Source of the DNA: Pseudomonadota bacterium
Lineage (GTDB): Bacteria > Pseudomonadota > Alphaproteobacteria > Rhizobiales > Methylopilaceae
Assembly: GCA_023389135.1 (NCBI GenBank)
Contig: JAEWEX010000317.1
Span: 1 to 6,263, forward strand
DNA: 6,263 nucleotides
Direction of reading: 5' to 3'
Part shown: piece after piece, positions 1 through 6,229 of the stretch
Layout of the letters: each line of letters begins with the position of its first letter
Position numbering within the stretch: the first letter of the stretch is position 1
Notes under the pieces: model-generated
What the model saw: only the letters and a program-made list of their open reading frames with translations
Told to the model about the DNA's origin: nothing
Databases searched by the model: none
Translations under genes and position numbers: made by a program

Positions 1-909
1 GGACGACAGCGGGTCGTCGAGGCGGGCGATGGCGTTGGTCATGAACACGCCGCCCAGCCCCTCGTCCATGAAGCGGCGTCCGCCGGCGTCCACCACGATG
101 CCGGCGGACGCCAACAGGTCCATGATCGGGTAAGGCCAGAGATCGGGATTGGTCATGGCGTCGCGGTGCAGCACATGGCCGTAGCACCGGTCCATGCCGA
201 CGAGCCTGGCGCCTGCGGCCTGCGCCATGCGGACGCCGTCGCCGGTTCCCGTGCCCGCGCCGCGCTGGCGCATGCGTTCGGGCCGCGGCGAGATGTGACG
301 CCCCACCATCTCCGGACTGCCCTGGAAGCCGCCATCGGCCAGCACCACCGCGGAGGCGGCGATCTCGGCGCGGCGGCCGCCGGTCTCCGCCACGACCCCG
401 GCACAGGCGCCGTCGCGCATGACGAGCTCGACGGCGGCCGTTCCGTCGCGGAACGCGCCGCCACGGGCCATCAGGTTGGCGCGCAGCGTGCGCAGCATCA
501 CGTCGCCGCCACGCCCGCGCCAGTTGAGGCCGGGGCGCACCAGGCTCGGCGGCGCCAGCATCCAGTGCTGCCACGGGTCGGGACCGCCCTTGAGGAAGCG
601 CACGCCCTGCGACTGCAGCCAGCGCACCACGCGGCGGCCGTCCTCGGCCACCGCCGCGCCGAGCGCGGGGGAGGGCGCTTCAGGAACGGTCTTCCCGATG
701 GTGTCGGCCAATGTGGCGGCGTCGTCCATGACGTTGCGGAAGCAGACGTGGAACGCGCCTCCGGTGAAGCGGGAATTGCACGGATACTCGCCCTCGCCCT
801 TCTCGATCACCGTGACCGGCACGCCGAGTTCCGACAGCCGGCCGGCGGTCACCAGGCCGGCGATGCCGCCTCCCACCACGATGACGCTGGATTGCCGGGG
901 TGCTGTCAT
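1..909 (-). CDS. FAD-dependent dehydrogenase / fumarate reductase-type flavoprotein, N-terminal 303 residues (C-terminus off the left edge)
   Basis: Read on the reverse strand from ATG 909-907, the frame stays open to the window edge, giving 303 residues. Residues 9-19 (VIVVGGGIAGL) form the FAD-binding Rossmann motif GxGxxG, followed by the end-of-strand acid E36 that normally contacts the FAD ribose. An NSRFTGGAF stretch (45-53), ASAVVLADGGF (185-195) and GRRFMDEG (277-284) are hallmarks of the FAD_binding_2 superfamily: fumarate reductase flavoprotein, 3-ketosteroid dehydrogenase and tricarballylate dehydrogenase. Members are usually about 450-570 residues, so a third or more is missing. 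There is no signal peptide or Tat motif, so it should be cytosolic. The start is supported by AGGAG (916-920, reverse strand) six bases upstream. It is transcribed divergently from the acyl-CoA ligase operon and probably shares its control region. The likely role is alpha,beta- or ring desaturation of a pathway intermediate, or reduction of an unsaturated one. The substrate cannot be told because the C-terminal catalytic part is absent. Confidence 0.87.
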   Translation of the reverse strand, partial: MTAPRQSSVIVVGGGIAGLVTAGRLSELGVPVTVIEKGEGEYPCNSRFTGGAFHVCFRNVMDDAATLADTIGKTVPEAPSPALGAAVAEDGRRVVRWLQSQGVRFLKGGPDPWQHWMLAPPSLVRPGLNWRGRGGDVMLRTLRANLMARGGAFRDGTAAVELVMRDGACAGVVAETGGRRAEIAASAVVLADGGFQGSPEMVGRHISPRPERMRQRGAGTGTGDGVRMAQAAGARLVGMDRCYGHVLHRDAMTNPDLWPYPIMDLLASAGIVVDAGGRRFMDEGLGGVFMTNAIARLDDPLSS

Positions 910-962
910 GGCGGGCTCCTGCTTGCCGGCCGGCTCGATCCACAAGCCCGTCGTCGACGCGC

Positions 963-991
963 TTGACAATCAAACCGAACGAACGTTCAAT
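963..991 (+). promoter_or_regulatory. Sigma70-like promoter overlapped by a TetR-type operator palindrome
   Basis: TTGACA at 963-968 is a perfect -35 hexamer. TTCAAT at 986-991, 17 bases downstream, matches the -10 consensus at four of six positions. The perfect palindrome GAACGTTC (981-988) lies across the spacer/-10 junction, with a direct GAAC copy just before it at 977-980 and outer matching GA/TC pairs at 977-978 and 991-992 only partly kept. GAACG/CGTTC half-sites next to a promoter are typical of TetR-family repressors in high-GC bacteria, many of which answer to acyl-CoA ligands. Binding here would block polymerase and silence the rightward operon, and possibly the divergent flavoprotein gene. 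No regulator gene lies in the window. The promoter call rests on consensus matching; the identity of the regulator is inference. Confidence 0.6.
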
Positions 992-1005
992 CATTGCAAC
1001 ATTGA
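987..1005. repeat. Small inverted repeat just downstream of the -10 element
   Basis: TCAAT (987-991) and ATTGA (1001-1005) form a five-base inverted repeat around a nine-base centre, overlapping the end of the GAACGTTC palindrome. It falls where the transcript would begin. It may be a second operator half-site pair or chance in the only A/T-rich patch of this region. Confidence 0.25.
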
Positions 1006-1035
1006 GATGCAGGGCAGGCGGCGTCAAGTCCGCCG

Positions 1036-1042
1036 AAGGGAG
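1036..1042 (+). promoter_or_regulatory. Ribosome binding site that fixes the acyl-CoA ligase start
   Basis: AAGGGAG lies nine bases before ATG 1052. The reading frame is open for more than 600 bases upstream, through the control region and across the antisense flavoprotein gene, so this site and its position downstream of the promoter are what decide the start. Confidence 0.65.
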
Positions 1043-1051
1043 CCGTCAGGG

Positions 1052-2758
1052 ATGAAGGCGCAGGCCGGACCGGCTTGGGACGTTGGATGCGGGGCCGCCG
1101 CCGCGGTGCGTGGCGGCGACGCCGCGTCGCCGGCCTGGGCGTCGCCCGCGCCGCTCGCCCGCCGCACCACCGGACACCTCCTGCGCGAGGCCGCCGCGCT
1201 CCATGGCGACCGGCCGTTCCTCCACTGGCGCGGCGCCACCTATTCCTATGCCGAGGCGGGCCGTCGCGCCAACCGCGTGGCGAACGCGTTTCGCGCGCTG
1301 GGCGTCGGCAAGGGCGCCCGCGTGGCGATCCTGTGCGCCAACAGGGTGGAGTATCTGGACCTGTGGTTCGGCCTGTCGCTGATCGGGGCCGTCGAGCTTC
1401 CGCTCAACACCGGCTACAAGGGCCCCCAGATCCTGCACAGTCTCGCCCGCGCCGAGGTGCCGGTGGTGGTGGTGCAGGCCGACCTCGCCCCCGAGTTCGA
1501 GGCGGTGGCGGGCCAGCTCCGCGGCTGCCGCCACGTGGTGTGGCTCGACGCCCCGGTGCAGGGGCCGCCGGGGGCGGCGGTCCACCGCTACGACGACATC
1601 GTGGCGGCGGCGTCCGATGCGCCGGCGGGCGACATCCCGGTCTCCGGCGCCGATATCGGCGCGATCATGAACACGTCGGGCACGACGGGGCCCTCCAAGG
1701 GCGTGCTGCTGCCGCAGGCGCAGCAATACTGGCTCGGGCGCAACATCGCCGCGGCGCTGGAGCTCGGGCCCGGCGACGTCTACTACAACTTCTTCCCGCT
1801 GTTCCATAACACCGCTCAGGCCATGATCACGCTGCCGGTGCTGATGTCCGGCGCGCGGATGGTGCTGACGGAGAAGTTCAGCCTGTCCGCCTTCTGGCCG
1901 GACGTCCGGCGCCACGGCGTCACGGCGTTCTACTTCATCGGCGAGATCCTGCACCTGCTGGTCAAGGACGGTGGCGGCGGGGACGCCGCGTCCTCCACGC
2001 TGCGCGCCGGCTGGGGCATCGGCGGCGCGCCGTCCGATGTCGCGGCCTTCCAGCGCCGCCACGGCGTGCTGCTGGGCACCGGCTACGGCTCCACCGAGGC
2101 CAACGTGCCGGTGTTCCGGCCGCTGGGGGCCGATCCCGCCTCTGCCGCCGCCGGCAAGGTGCTGCCGGAGTTCGAGATGCGGATCGCCGATCCATCGGGC
2201 CAGCCGATGCCCGCCGGCGGCGTCGGCGAGGCGCTGGTCCGCTCGAGCGAGCCGTTCGCCATCATGGCCGGCTATGACGGCAACCCGGTCGCGTCGGAAG
2301 AAGCGCTCGCAGGCGGCTGGCTGCGCACCGGCGACGCCGGCCGCTTCGACGAGGACGGCAATTTCTACTTCTCCTCGCGCATCAAGGACGTGATCCGCAT
2401 CCGCGGCGAGAACGTCTCCGCCTTCGAGATCGAGGAGGTGATCCTGGCCGTTCCCGGCGTCGCGGAGGCCGCGGCGATCGCGGTGCCGGCCGAGATCGGC
2501 GGCGACGACGTCAAGGTGGTGGTGATCGCCACGCCGGGCGCGACGCTCGATCCCGAGGACCTGGTGGCCGCCTGCGAGCGACGCCTGCCGAAATACTGCG
2601 TGCCGCGCTACGTCGAGTTCCGCGACGCGCTTCCCAAGACCGAGACCAACAAGATCCGCAAGAACGTGCTGCGGGAAGACGGCCTCGGCCCGTCCACCTG
2701 GGACCGGCTGAGCAAGGCCTATGTCGTCCCGCAGTCCGTCACCAAAGAGACAAGGTAA
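1052..2758 (+). CDS. ATP-dependent acyl-CoA synthetase (class I adenylate-forming, AMP-binding family)
   Basis: A 568-residue ligase expected to convert a carboxylic acid, ATP and CoA to acyl-CoA, AMP and pyrophosphate in the cytosol. The family motifs are present in order: P-loop TSGTTGPSKG at 208-217, GYGSTEA at 344-350 (adenine and Mg-ATP contacts), GWLRTGD at 422-428 with the ribose-binding Asp428, the hinge region RIKDVIRIRGEN at 443-454, and the C-terminal lysine motif PKTETNKIRK at 528-537, where K534 is the likely adenylation lysine. The length is normal for medium/long-chain, carnitine-CoA ligase-like or aromatic/cyclic acid ligases. About 35 Ala/Gly-rich residues precede the usual family start, so a later start is conceivable, although ATG 1052 has a good ribosome binding site. 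It is the first gene of the rightward operon, directly behind the TetR-type operator, and its TAA abuts the next ATG. First-gene position suggests it makes the pathway's entry substrate. The acyl specificity cannot be read by eye. Confidence 0.93.
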   Translation: MKAQAGPAWDVGCGAAAAVRGGDAASPAWASPAPLARRTTGHLLREAAALHGDRPFLHWRGATYSYAEAGRRANRVANAFRALGVGKGARVAILCANRVEYLDLWFGLSLIGAVELPLNTGYKGPQILHSLARAEVPVVVVQADLAPEFEAVAGQLRGCRHVVWLDAPVQGPPGAAVHRYDDIVAAASDAPAGDIPVSGADIGAIMNTSGTTGPSKGVLLPQAQQYWLGRNIAAALELGPGDVYYNFFPLFHNTAQAMITLPVLMSGARMVLTEKFSLSAFWPDVRRHGVTAFYFIGEILHLLVKDGGGGDAASSTLRAGWGIGGAPSDVAAFQRRHGVLLGTGYGSTEANVPVFRPLGADPASAAAGKVLPEFEMRIADPSGQPMPAGGVGEALVRSSEPFAIMAGYDGNPVASEEALAGGWLRTGDAGRFDEDGNFYFSSRIKDVIRIRGENVSAFEIEEVILAVPGVAEAAAIAVPAEIGGDDVKVVVIATPGATLDPEDLVAACERRLPKYCVPRYVEFRDALPKTETNKIRKNVLREDGLGPSTWDRLSKAYVVPQSVTKETR

Positions 2759-3523
2759 ATGACAGGCATGTTCTCCCTGGAAGGCAAGTCCATCATCGTC
2801 ACCGGCGCCAGCAGCGGCATCGGCCGCGAGATCGCCATCGCCATGGGCGAGGCGGGGGCCAATCTGGCGCTGGTGGCGCGCCGCGCCGAGGCGCTGGACG
2901 AGACCGCCCAGCTGGTCAAGGCCAGGGGCGGGCAGCGCGTGATCACCATCGCCGCCGACGTGCAGAAGCACGAGTCGATCGCCGCCGCGGTGGAGAAGGC
3001 GTCCGCCGAGTACGGCCGCATCAGCGGCGCCGTGGTGAATGCCGGCATCCAGAACCTGAAGCCGTTCCTCGACTTCACCGACGACGAGTGGCGCGCCATC
3101 GTCGAGACCAACATCGTGGGCTCGCTGGTCACCATCCGCGAGACCGGCCGCCACATGGTGCAGAACGGCGGCGGCAGCATCGTCGCCATGGGCTCGATCT
3201 ACGGCCTGGTCGGGGCCAACGGCGCCTCGGTCTACTGCATGTCCAAGGGCGCGCTGATGCAGCTCGTCAAGTCGCTGTCGGTGGAGTGGGCCCGCCACAA
3301 GGTCCGCCTCAACTCGATCTGCCCGGGCTGGATCCAGACCGACCTGACCGCGCCCTACTCCAATGACGAGCGGGTCACCAAGTCGGCCCTGCGCAACATC
3401 CCGCTGCACCGCTTCGGCGAGACCCAGGACATCGCCCCGGCGGCCGTCTACCTCGCCAGCGACGCCTCCTCCTACATCACCGGCCAGGCCATCGTCATCG
3501 ATGGCGGCCAGACCGCGCGCTGA
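2759..3523 (+). CDS. Short-chain dehydrogenase/reductase (classical SDR, 3-oxoacyl-ACP reductase-like)
   Basis: A 254-residue classical SDR, of normal length. It has the cofactor motif TGASSGIG (15-22), Asp67 in AADV, NAG (94-96), and the full catalytic set Asn118, Ser146, Tyr159 and Lys163 in the YxxxK motif, then PGWIQTDL (189-196) and the C-terminal SxxxTGQ...DGG signature. The Arg41-Arg42 pair after the second strand favours NADP(H) over NAD(H), though this is not decisive. It should interconvert a hydroxyl and a ketone on a pathway intermediate, probably an acyl-CoA. The start codon follows the ligase stop with no gap, so translation is probably coupled. The AAGG at 2752-2755 is only three bases from ATG 2759 and twelve from the alternative ATG 2768, which would give the common N-terminus MFSLEGK; the true start could be either. 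The substrate is unknown. Confidence 0.93.
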   Translation: MTGMFSLEGKSIIVTGASSGIGREIAIAMGEAGANLALVARRAEALDETAQLVKARGGQRVITIAADVQKHESIAAAVEKASAEYGRISGAVVNAGIQNLKPFLDFTDDEWRAIVETNIVGSLVTIRETGRHMVQNGGGSIVAMGSIYGLVGANGASVYCMSKGALMQLVKSLSVEWARHKVRLNSICPGWIQTDLTAPYSNDERVTKSALRNIPLHRFGETQDIAPAAVYLASDASSYITGQAIVIDGGQTAR

Positions 3524-3542
3524 CGCGACAGGGGACATCGCC

Positions 3543-4466
3543 ATGAACGCTCCGATCACGCCGGCCGCCGTCGCCCGCCGCAAGTCGAGGATCATCGACG
3601 TCGAGGACGCGCTCGCGCACGTCCAGGACGGCATGACCGTCGGAATCGGCGGCTTCATCAACGCCGCCCATCCCATGCTCATCGTCCGTGGGCTGATCCG
3701 GAAGGGCGTGAAGAACCTGACCATCGTGGGCGCCGCCTCGGCGGGGCTGGAGATCGACCTGCTGATCGCCGCCGGCTGCGCCGCCAGGGTCGCGACGCCC
3801 TACGTGTCGGGCGAGAAGCTCGCGCCCATCGGGCCGGCCTTCCGGGCCGCCGCCGAGGCGGGGAGGATCGAGGTCTACGAGCTCGACGAGGCGCTCTACT
3901 ACTGCGCGCTGCGCGCCGCCGCCCAGCGGGTGCCGTTCAATCCGTGGAAGGCCGGCGTCGGCACCTCGTTCCCGCAGGTCAACCCGGCGATCAAGGAGAT
4001 CGACGACCCCATCACCGGCGAGCGCATCCTGGCGATCCCGGCTCTCAGCCTCGACATCGCCTTCCTCCACGCCGCGGTGTCGGACCGCTTCGGCAACGTC
4101 CAGCACGCCGGCCACGGCTATGGCGACCGGGCGATCCATGCCGCCGCCGACCTGACCTTCGTGCAAGTGGAGAAGATCGTCTCCAACGAGGAGATCAAGC
4201 GCGATCCTCTCAAGACGACGGTCGCCGGCGCCGACGGCGTCATCCGCGCCCCGTTCGGCGCGCATCCCTATTCGAGCCCGGGCTTTTATGCCGAGGACCA
4301 GGCGCACATCGCCGAATACGTGAAGGCGGCGACGAAGTGGGCGAAGGAAGGCGATTTCGGCGCCCTCAAGACCTACATCGACACCTATGTCACGGGTCCC
4401 AGCGACCACGTCGAATACATGGAGACCGTCGGCATGCGCCGGCTGTTCTCGCTCGACGAATACTGA
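3543..4466 (+). CDS. CoA-transferase family I protein, alpha subunit (GctA/IpdA-like)
   Basis: A 307-residue alpha subunit of the family I CoA-transferase fold. Residues 30-45 carry the glycine-rich GMTVGIGGF region followed by NAAHPM. ELDEALYYCALRAAAQRVPF (113-132) contains the conserved Glu116 of the GctA/IpdA branch. That region is matched by glutaconate CoA-transferase A and by mycobacterial IpdA, where I recall a glutamate in this segment being reported as catalytically essential. Downstream DPITGERILAIPAL and SDRFGNVQHAGHGYGDR are also family-typical. AGGGGA at 3530-3535, seven bases before ATG 3543, supports the start; the gap from the SDR stop is 19 bases. It must work as a heteromer with the next gene. 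Annotation as a glutaconate-type transferase would be routine, but the partner appears to lack the transferase glutamate, so a hydrolase of the IpdAB kind is as likely. It should be cytosolic, with no signal or membrane segment. Confidence 0.9.
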   Translation: MNAPITPAAVARRKSRIIDVEDALAHVQDGMTVGIGGFINAAHPMLIVRGLIRKGVKNLTIVGAASAGLEIDLLIAAGCAARVATPYVSGEKLAPIGPAFRAAAEAGRIEVYELDEALYYCALRAAAQRVPFNPWKAGVGTSFPQVNPAIKEIDDPITGERILAIPALSLDIAFLHAAVSDRFGNVQHAGHGYGDRAIHAAADLTFVQVEKIVSNEEIKRDPLKTTVAGADGVIRAPFGAHPYSSPGFYAEDQAHIAEYVKAATKWAKEGDFGALKTYIDTYVTGPSDHVEYMETVGMRRLFSLDEY

Positions 4467-4489
4467 CAGCAAGACAGCGAGACGCCGAC

Positions 4490-5314
4490 ATGAACTCCGT
4501 AGCAGAAGCCGCCCGGCCCTCCGCCGAGGACGTGATGAGCCTCCCCATCTCGAACCGGGAGGTCATGGCGACAGTTCTTGCGCGCGACCTTGAGGACGGC
4601 CAGTGGGTCGAGGTGGGCGCCAACCTGCCGGTGCCGCGCGCCGGGGTGCTGCTGGCCCATCTCCATCACGGCCCGAACATGACCGTCATGATGGCCATGA
4701 CCAAGGCCAACGTCCTCAACGAGCCCTCCATCGAGGAGTTCGAGCTGATCACGGACGCGCGCGCCACGCGCTGGGCCGAGGCCTACTACATCCACAACGA
4801 TCTCGTGGAGAACATGAAGTTCCGCCGCAACGGCGTGTTCTTCGCCGGCGCGCTGCAGATCGACGCGTTCGGCAACTCCAACCTGATCGGCATCGGCAGC
4901 GACTACAACAAGCTGAAGTTCCGCGGCCCCGGCGCGGTGGGCACCACCAACGCCACCGTCATGAACAGCCGCTTCCACCTGGTGGTGAATTCCCACGACA
5001 AGCGCATCTTCGTGGAGAAGTGCGACTTCGTCTCGTCCTACGGCTGGGGGTCGGGCGGCGACGACCGCGCCCGGCTCGGCCTGCCGGGCGGTCCGCGCTA
5101 CTGCGTGACGCCGCTGTGCGTCATGGACTTCGAGGACGGCACGCGGCGCATGCGCCTGAAATCCGTCCATCCCGGCGTGTCGGTCCAGGACGTGATCGAC
5201 CGCACCGGCTTCGAACTCGTCATCCCGTCCGACGTGCCGCAGACGCCCGAGCCGACCAGGCGTGAGCTGGAGATCCTGCGCACCCGCATCGACGTCGCCG
5301 GCAACCTGCGCTGA
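4490..5314 (+). CDS. CoA-transferase family I protein, beta subunit (IpdB-like, apparently without the transferase glutamate)
   Basis: A 274-residue partner of the preceding subunit. Family features are the VEVGANLPVPRAGVLLAHL segment (40-58), ALQIDAFGNSNLIGIG (121-136), RGPGAVGTTNAT (145-156), HDKRIFVEKCDFVSSYGW (169-186) and a C-terminal LKSVHPGVSVQDV region. True family I transferases carry a catalytic Glu in a short E-x-G motif just after the LARxTHAPxL-type strand. Here that stretch reads HHGPNMTVMMAMTKAN (59-74), with no glutamate. The wording of the later motifs, with NAT instead of a GGxN-type loop and KRIFVEKxDFVSSYG, is closer to IpdB of the cholesterol ring-cleaving hydrolase IpdAB than to glutaconate CoA-transferase B. 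The start ATG 4490 has only a weak upstream GCGAGA (4478-4483 region). The gap to the alpha gene is 23 bases. The IpdB comparison is from memory of the family, not an alignment. Confidence 0.88.
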   Translation: MNSVAEAARPSAEDVMSLPISNREVMATVLARDLEDGQWVEVGANLPVPRAGVLLAHLHHGPNMTVMMAMTKANVLNEPSIEEFELITDARATRWAEAYYIHNDLVENMKFRRNGVFFAGALQIDAFGNSNLIGIGSDYNKLKFRGPGAVGTTNATVMNSRFHLVVNSHDKRIFVEKCDFVSSYGWGSGGDDRARLGLPGGPRYCVTPLCVMDFEDGTRRMRLKSVHPGVSVQDVIDRTGFELVIPSDVPQTPEPTRRELEILRTRIDVAGNLR

Positions 5315-5343
5315 CGCGCGCAAGAAAACTCGAAAGGTTTGAA

Positions 5344-6144
5344 ATGACCCACGAATGGCAAACCAAGATCAGCCGCGTCCTGCCGGGCCGGGTCACGATC
5401 CGCGGATATTCCCATGAGGACCTGATCGGCGGGCGCTCCTACGCGGCGGGCGTGTTCCTGACGCTGCGCGGCGAGCTGCCGACCGCTGAGGAGGAGCGCA
5501 TGACCGATGCGCTGCTCGCCAGCCTGTACGACCACGGATTCGTGGCGGCGTCGGTGCTGTCGGCGCGCTATTGCGCCTCGGGCAACCCTCAGCTGCTGCC
5601 GGCGACCGCGGCGGGCCTCTTGACGGCGGGCTCCAACACCATCTCGCCGGAGCACGGCTGCGCGTTCATCCTGGCCGCCCACGACCTGATGAAGCGCGAG
5701 AACCTCTCCATGGAGGAGACCGCCAAGCGGGTCGTCGCCGACTACCGGGGCCGCAAGAAGCGCATTCCCGGCTTCGGCCATCCGACCCACAAGAGCGAGG
5801 ATTTCCGCTCCACCAAGCTGTGGAAGATCGCGGAGGACTGCGGCTTCATCGGCGAGCGCACCCGGCTCTACCAGGCCATCAACGCCGAGTTCAACAGCGC
5901 CACCGGCCGCAACATCTGCATCAACATCGACGGGGCGCTGGCCTGCATCATGATGGAGATGGGCTTCAAGCCGCTGCAGATGGTGGCGGTGGCGGCGCTG
6001 GCGGTGCTGCCCGGCATCATGGCGCACGTCATCGAGGAGATCGAGGAGGGCATCCCGCTCCGCATCGTCCGCGACGAGGACCAGGACTATCTGGGCCCCG
6101 ACGAGCGCCCGCTGCCGGCCGAGACCGCTGCCGCGACCGCCTGA
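5344..6144 (+). CDS. Citryl-CoA lyase-like protein (short citrate synthase-fold lyase)
   Basis: A 266-residue protein with the citrate synthase / ATP-citrate lyase C-terminal fold, much shorter than a real citrate synthase (about 370-430 residues). ATAAGLLTAG (87-96) matches the SGLLTIG type of segment in citryl-CoA lyases. The three catalytic positions of citrate synthase have candidate equivalents: His104 in SPEHGCA (101-107), His146 in IPGFGHP (141-147) and Asp196 in NICINIDGAL (190-199). The family forms or breaks the C-C bond between an acetyl-CoA unit and a keto group, so here it should cleave a 3-hydroxyacyl-CoA by a retro-aldol/retro-Claisen reaction. AAAGG at 5333-5337, six bases before ATG 5344, supports the start; the 29-base gap from the previous gene is A-rich for this region. 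Its place after a ligase, SDR and CoA-transferase-fold pair argues for a late cleavage step in a dedicated pathway rather than the TCA cycle. Citrate itself need not be the substrate. Confidence 0.85.
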   Translation: MTHEWQTKISRVLPGRVTIRGYSHEDLIGGRSYAAGVFLTLRGELPTAEEERMTDALLASLYDHGFVAASVLSARYCASGNPQLLPATAAGLLTAGSNTISPEHGCAFILAAHDLMKRENLSMEETAKRVVADYRGRKKRIPGFGHPTHKSEDFRSTKLWKIAEDCGFIGERTRLYQAINAEFNSATGRNICINIDGALACIMMEMGFKPLQMVAVAALAVLPGIMAHVIEEIEEGIPLRIVRDEDQDYLGPDERPLPAETAAATA

Positions 6145-6150
6145 CCGACC

Positions 6151-6174
6151 GGCGGGTGGCCGTGGCCGCCCGCC
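6151..6174 (+). terminator. GC-rich hairpin after the lyase gene (possible attenuator or mRNA-stability element)
   Basis: GGCGGGTGGCC (6151-6161) pairs with GGCCGCCCGCC (6164-6174) over eleven positions with one G-T wobble. The two-base centre means that the innermost pair must open to form a four-base loop. The hairpin begins six bases after the lyase stop. No T-tract follows, so a strong intrinsic terminator is unlikely. Partial termination, 3'-end protection of the upstream transcript, or separation of expression levels before the next gene are all possible. Confidence 0.45.
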
Positions 6175-6229
6175 CGCATCCCCGGAGGCGCGCCGACCGC
6201 GCAGCCCCTCAACACACCGGAGACAGACC

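Noticed and set aside
921..940. GCCGGCCGGC palindrome in the flavoprotein leader as a possible regulatory hairpin or repeat
   Set aside because: It is short and made only of G and C, which arises easily by chance at this base composition. No second copy or loop structure supports a role.
166..966. Plus-strand frame of about 266 codons opposite the flavoprotein
   Set aside because: The opposite strand carries clear FAD-binding motifs in frame. This translation is His/Ala/Arg-rich and matches nothing, so it is a mirror frame.
419..1051. Upstream extension of the ligase frame on the plus strand, which would make a 779-residue protein
   Set aside because: The extension overlaps the antisense flavoprotein gene and the promoter/operator region and has no family features. 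ATG 1052 with AAGGGAG is the supported start.
1046..3724. A very long open frame on the reverse strand opposite the ligase and SDR genes (about 890 codons)
   Set aside because: It is antisense to two genes with complete catalytic motifs. Its translation is rich in Arg, His, Asp, Gly and Ala with no recognisable motif, the usual mirror frame in high-GC DNA.
3944..4489. Upstream extension of the beta-subunit frame into the alpha-subunit gene
   Set aside because: It overlaps the alpha gene out of frame, with Arg-rich low-complexity translation. ATG 4490 restores a normal family length of 274 residues.
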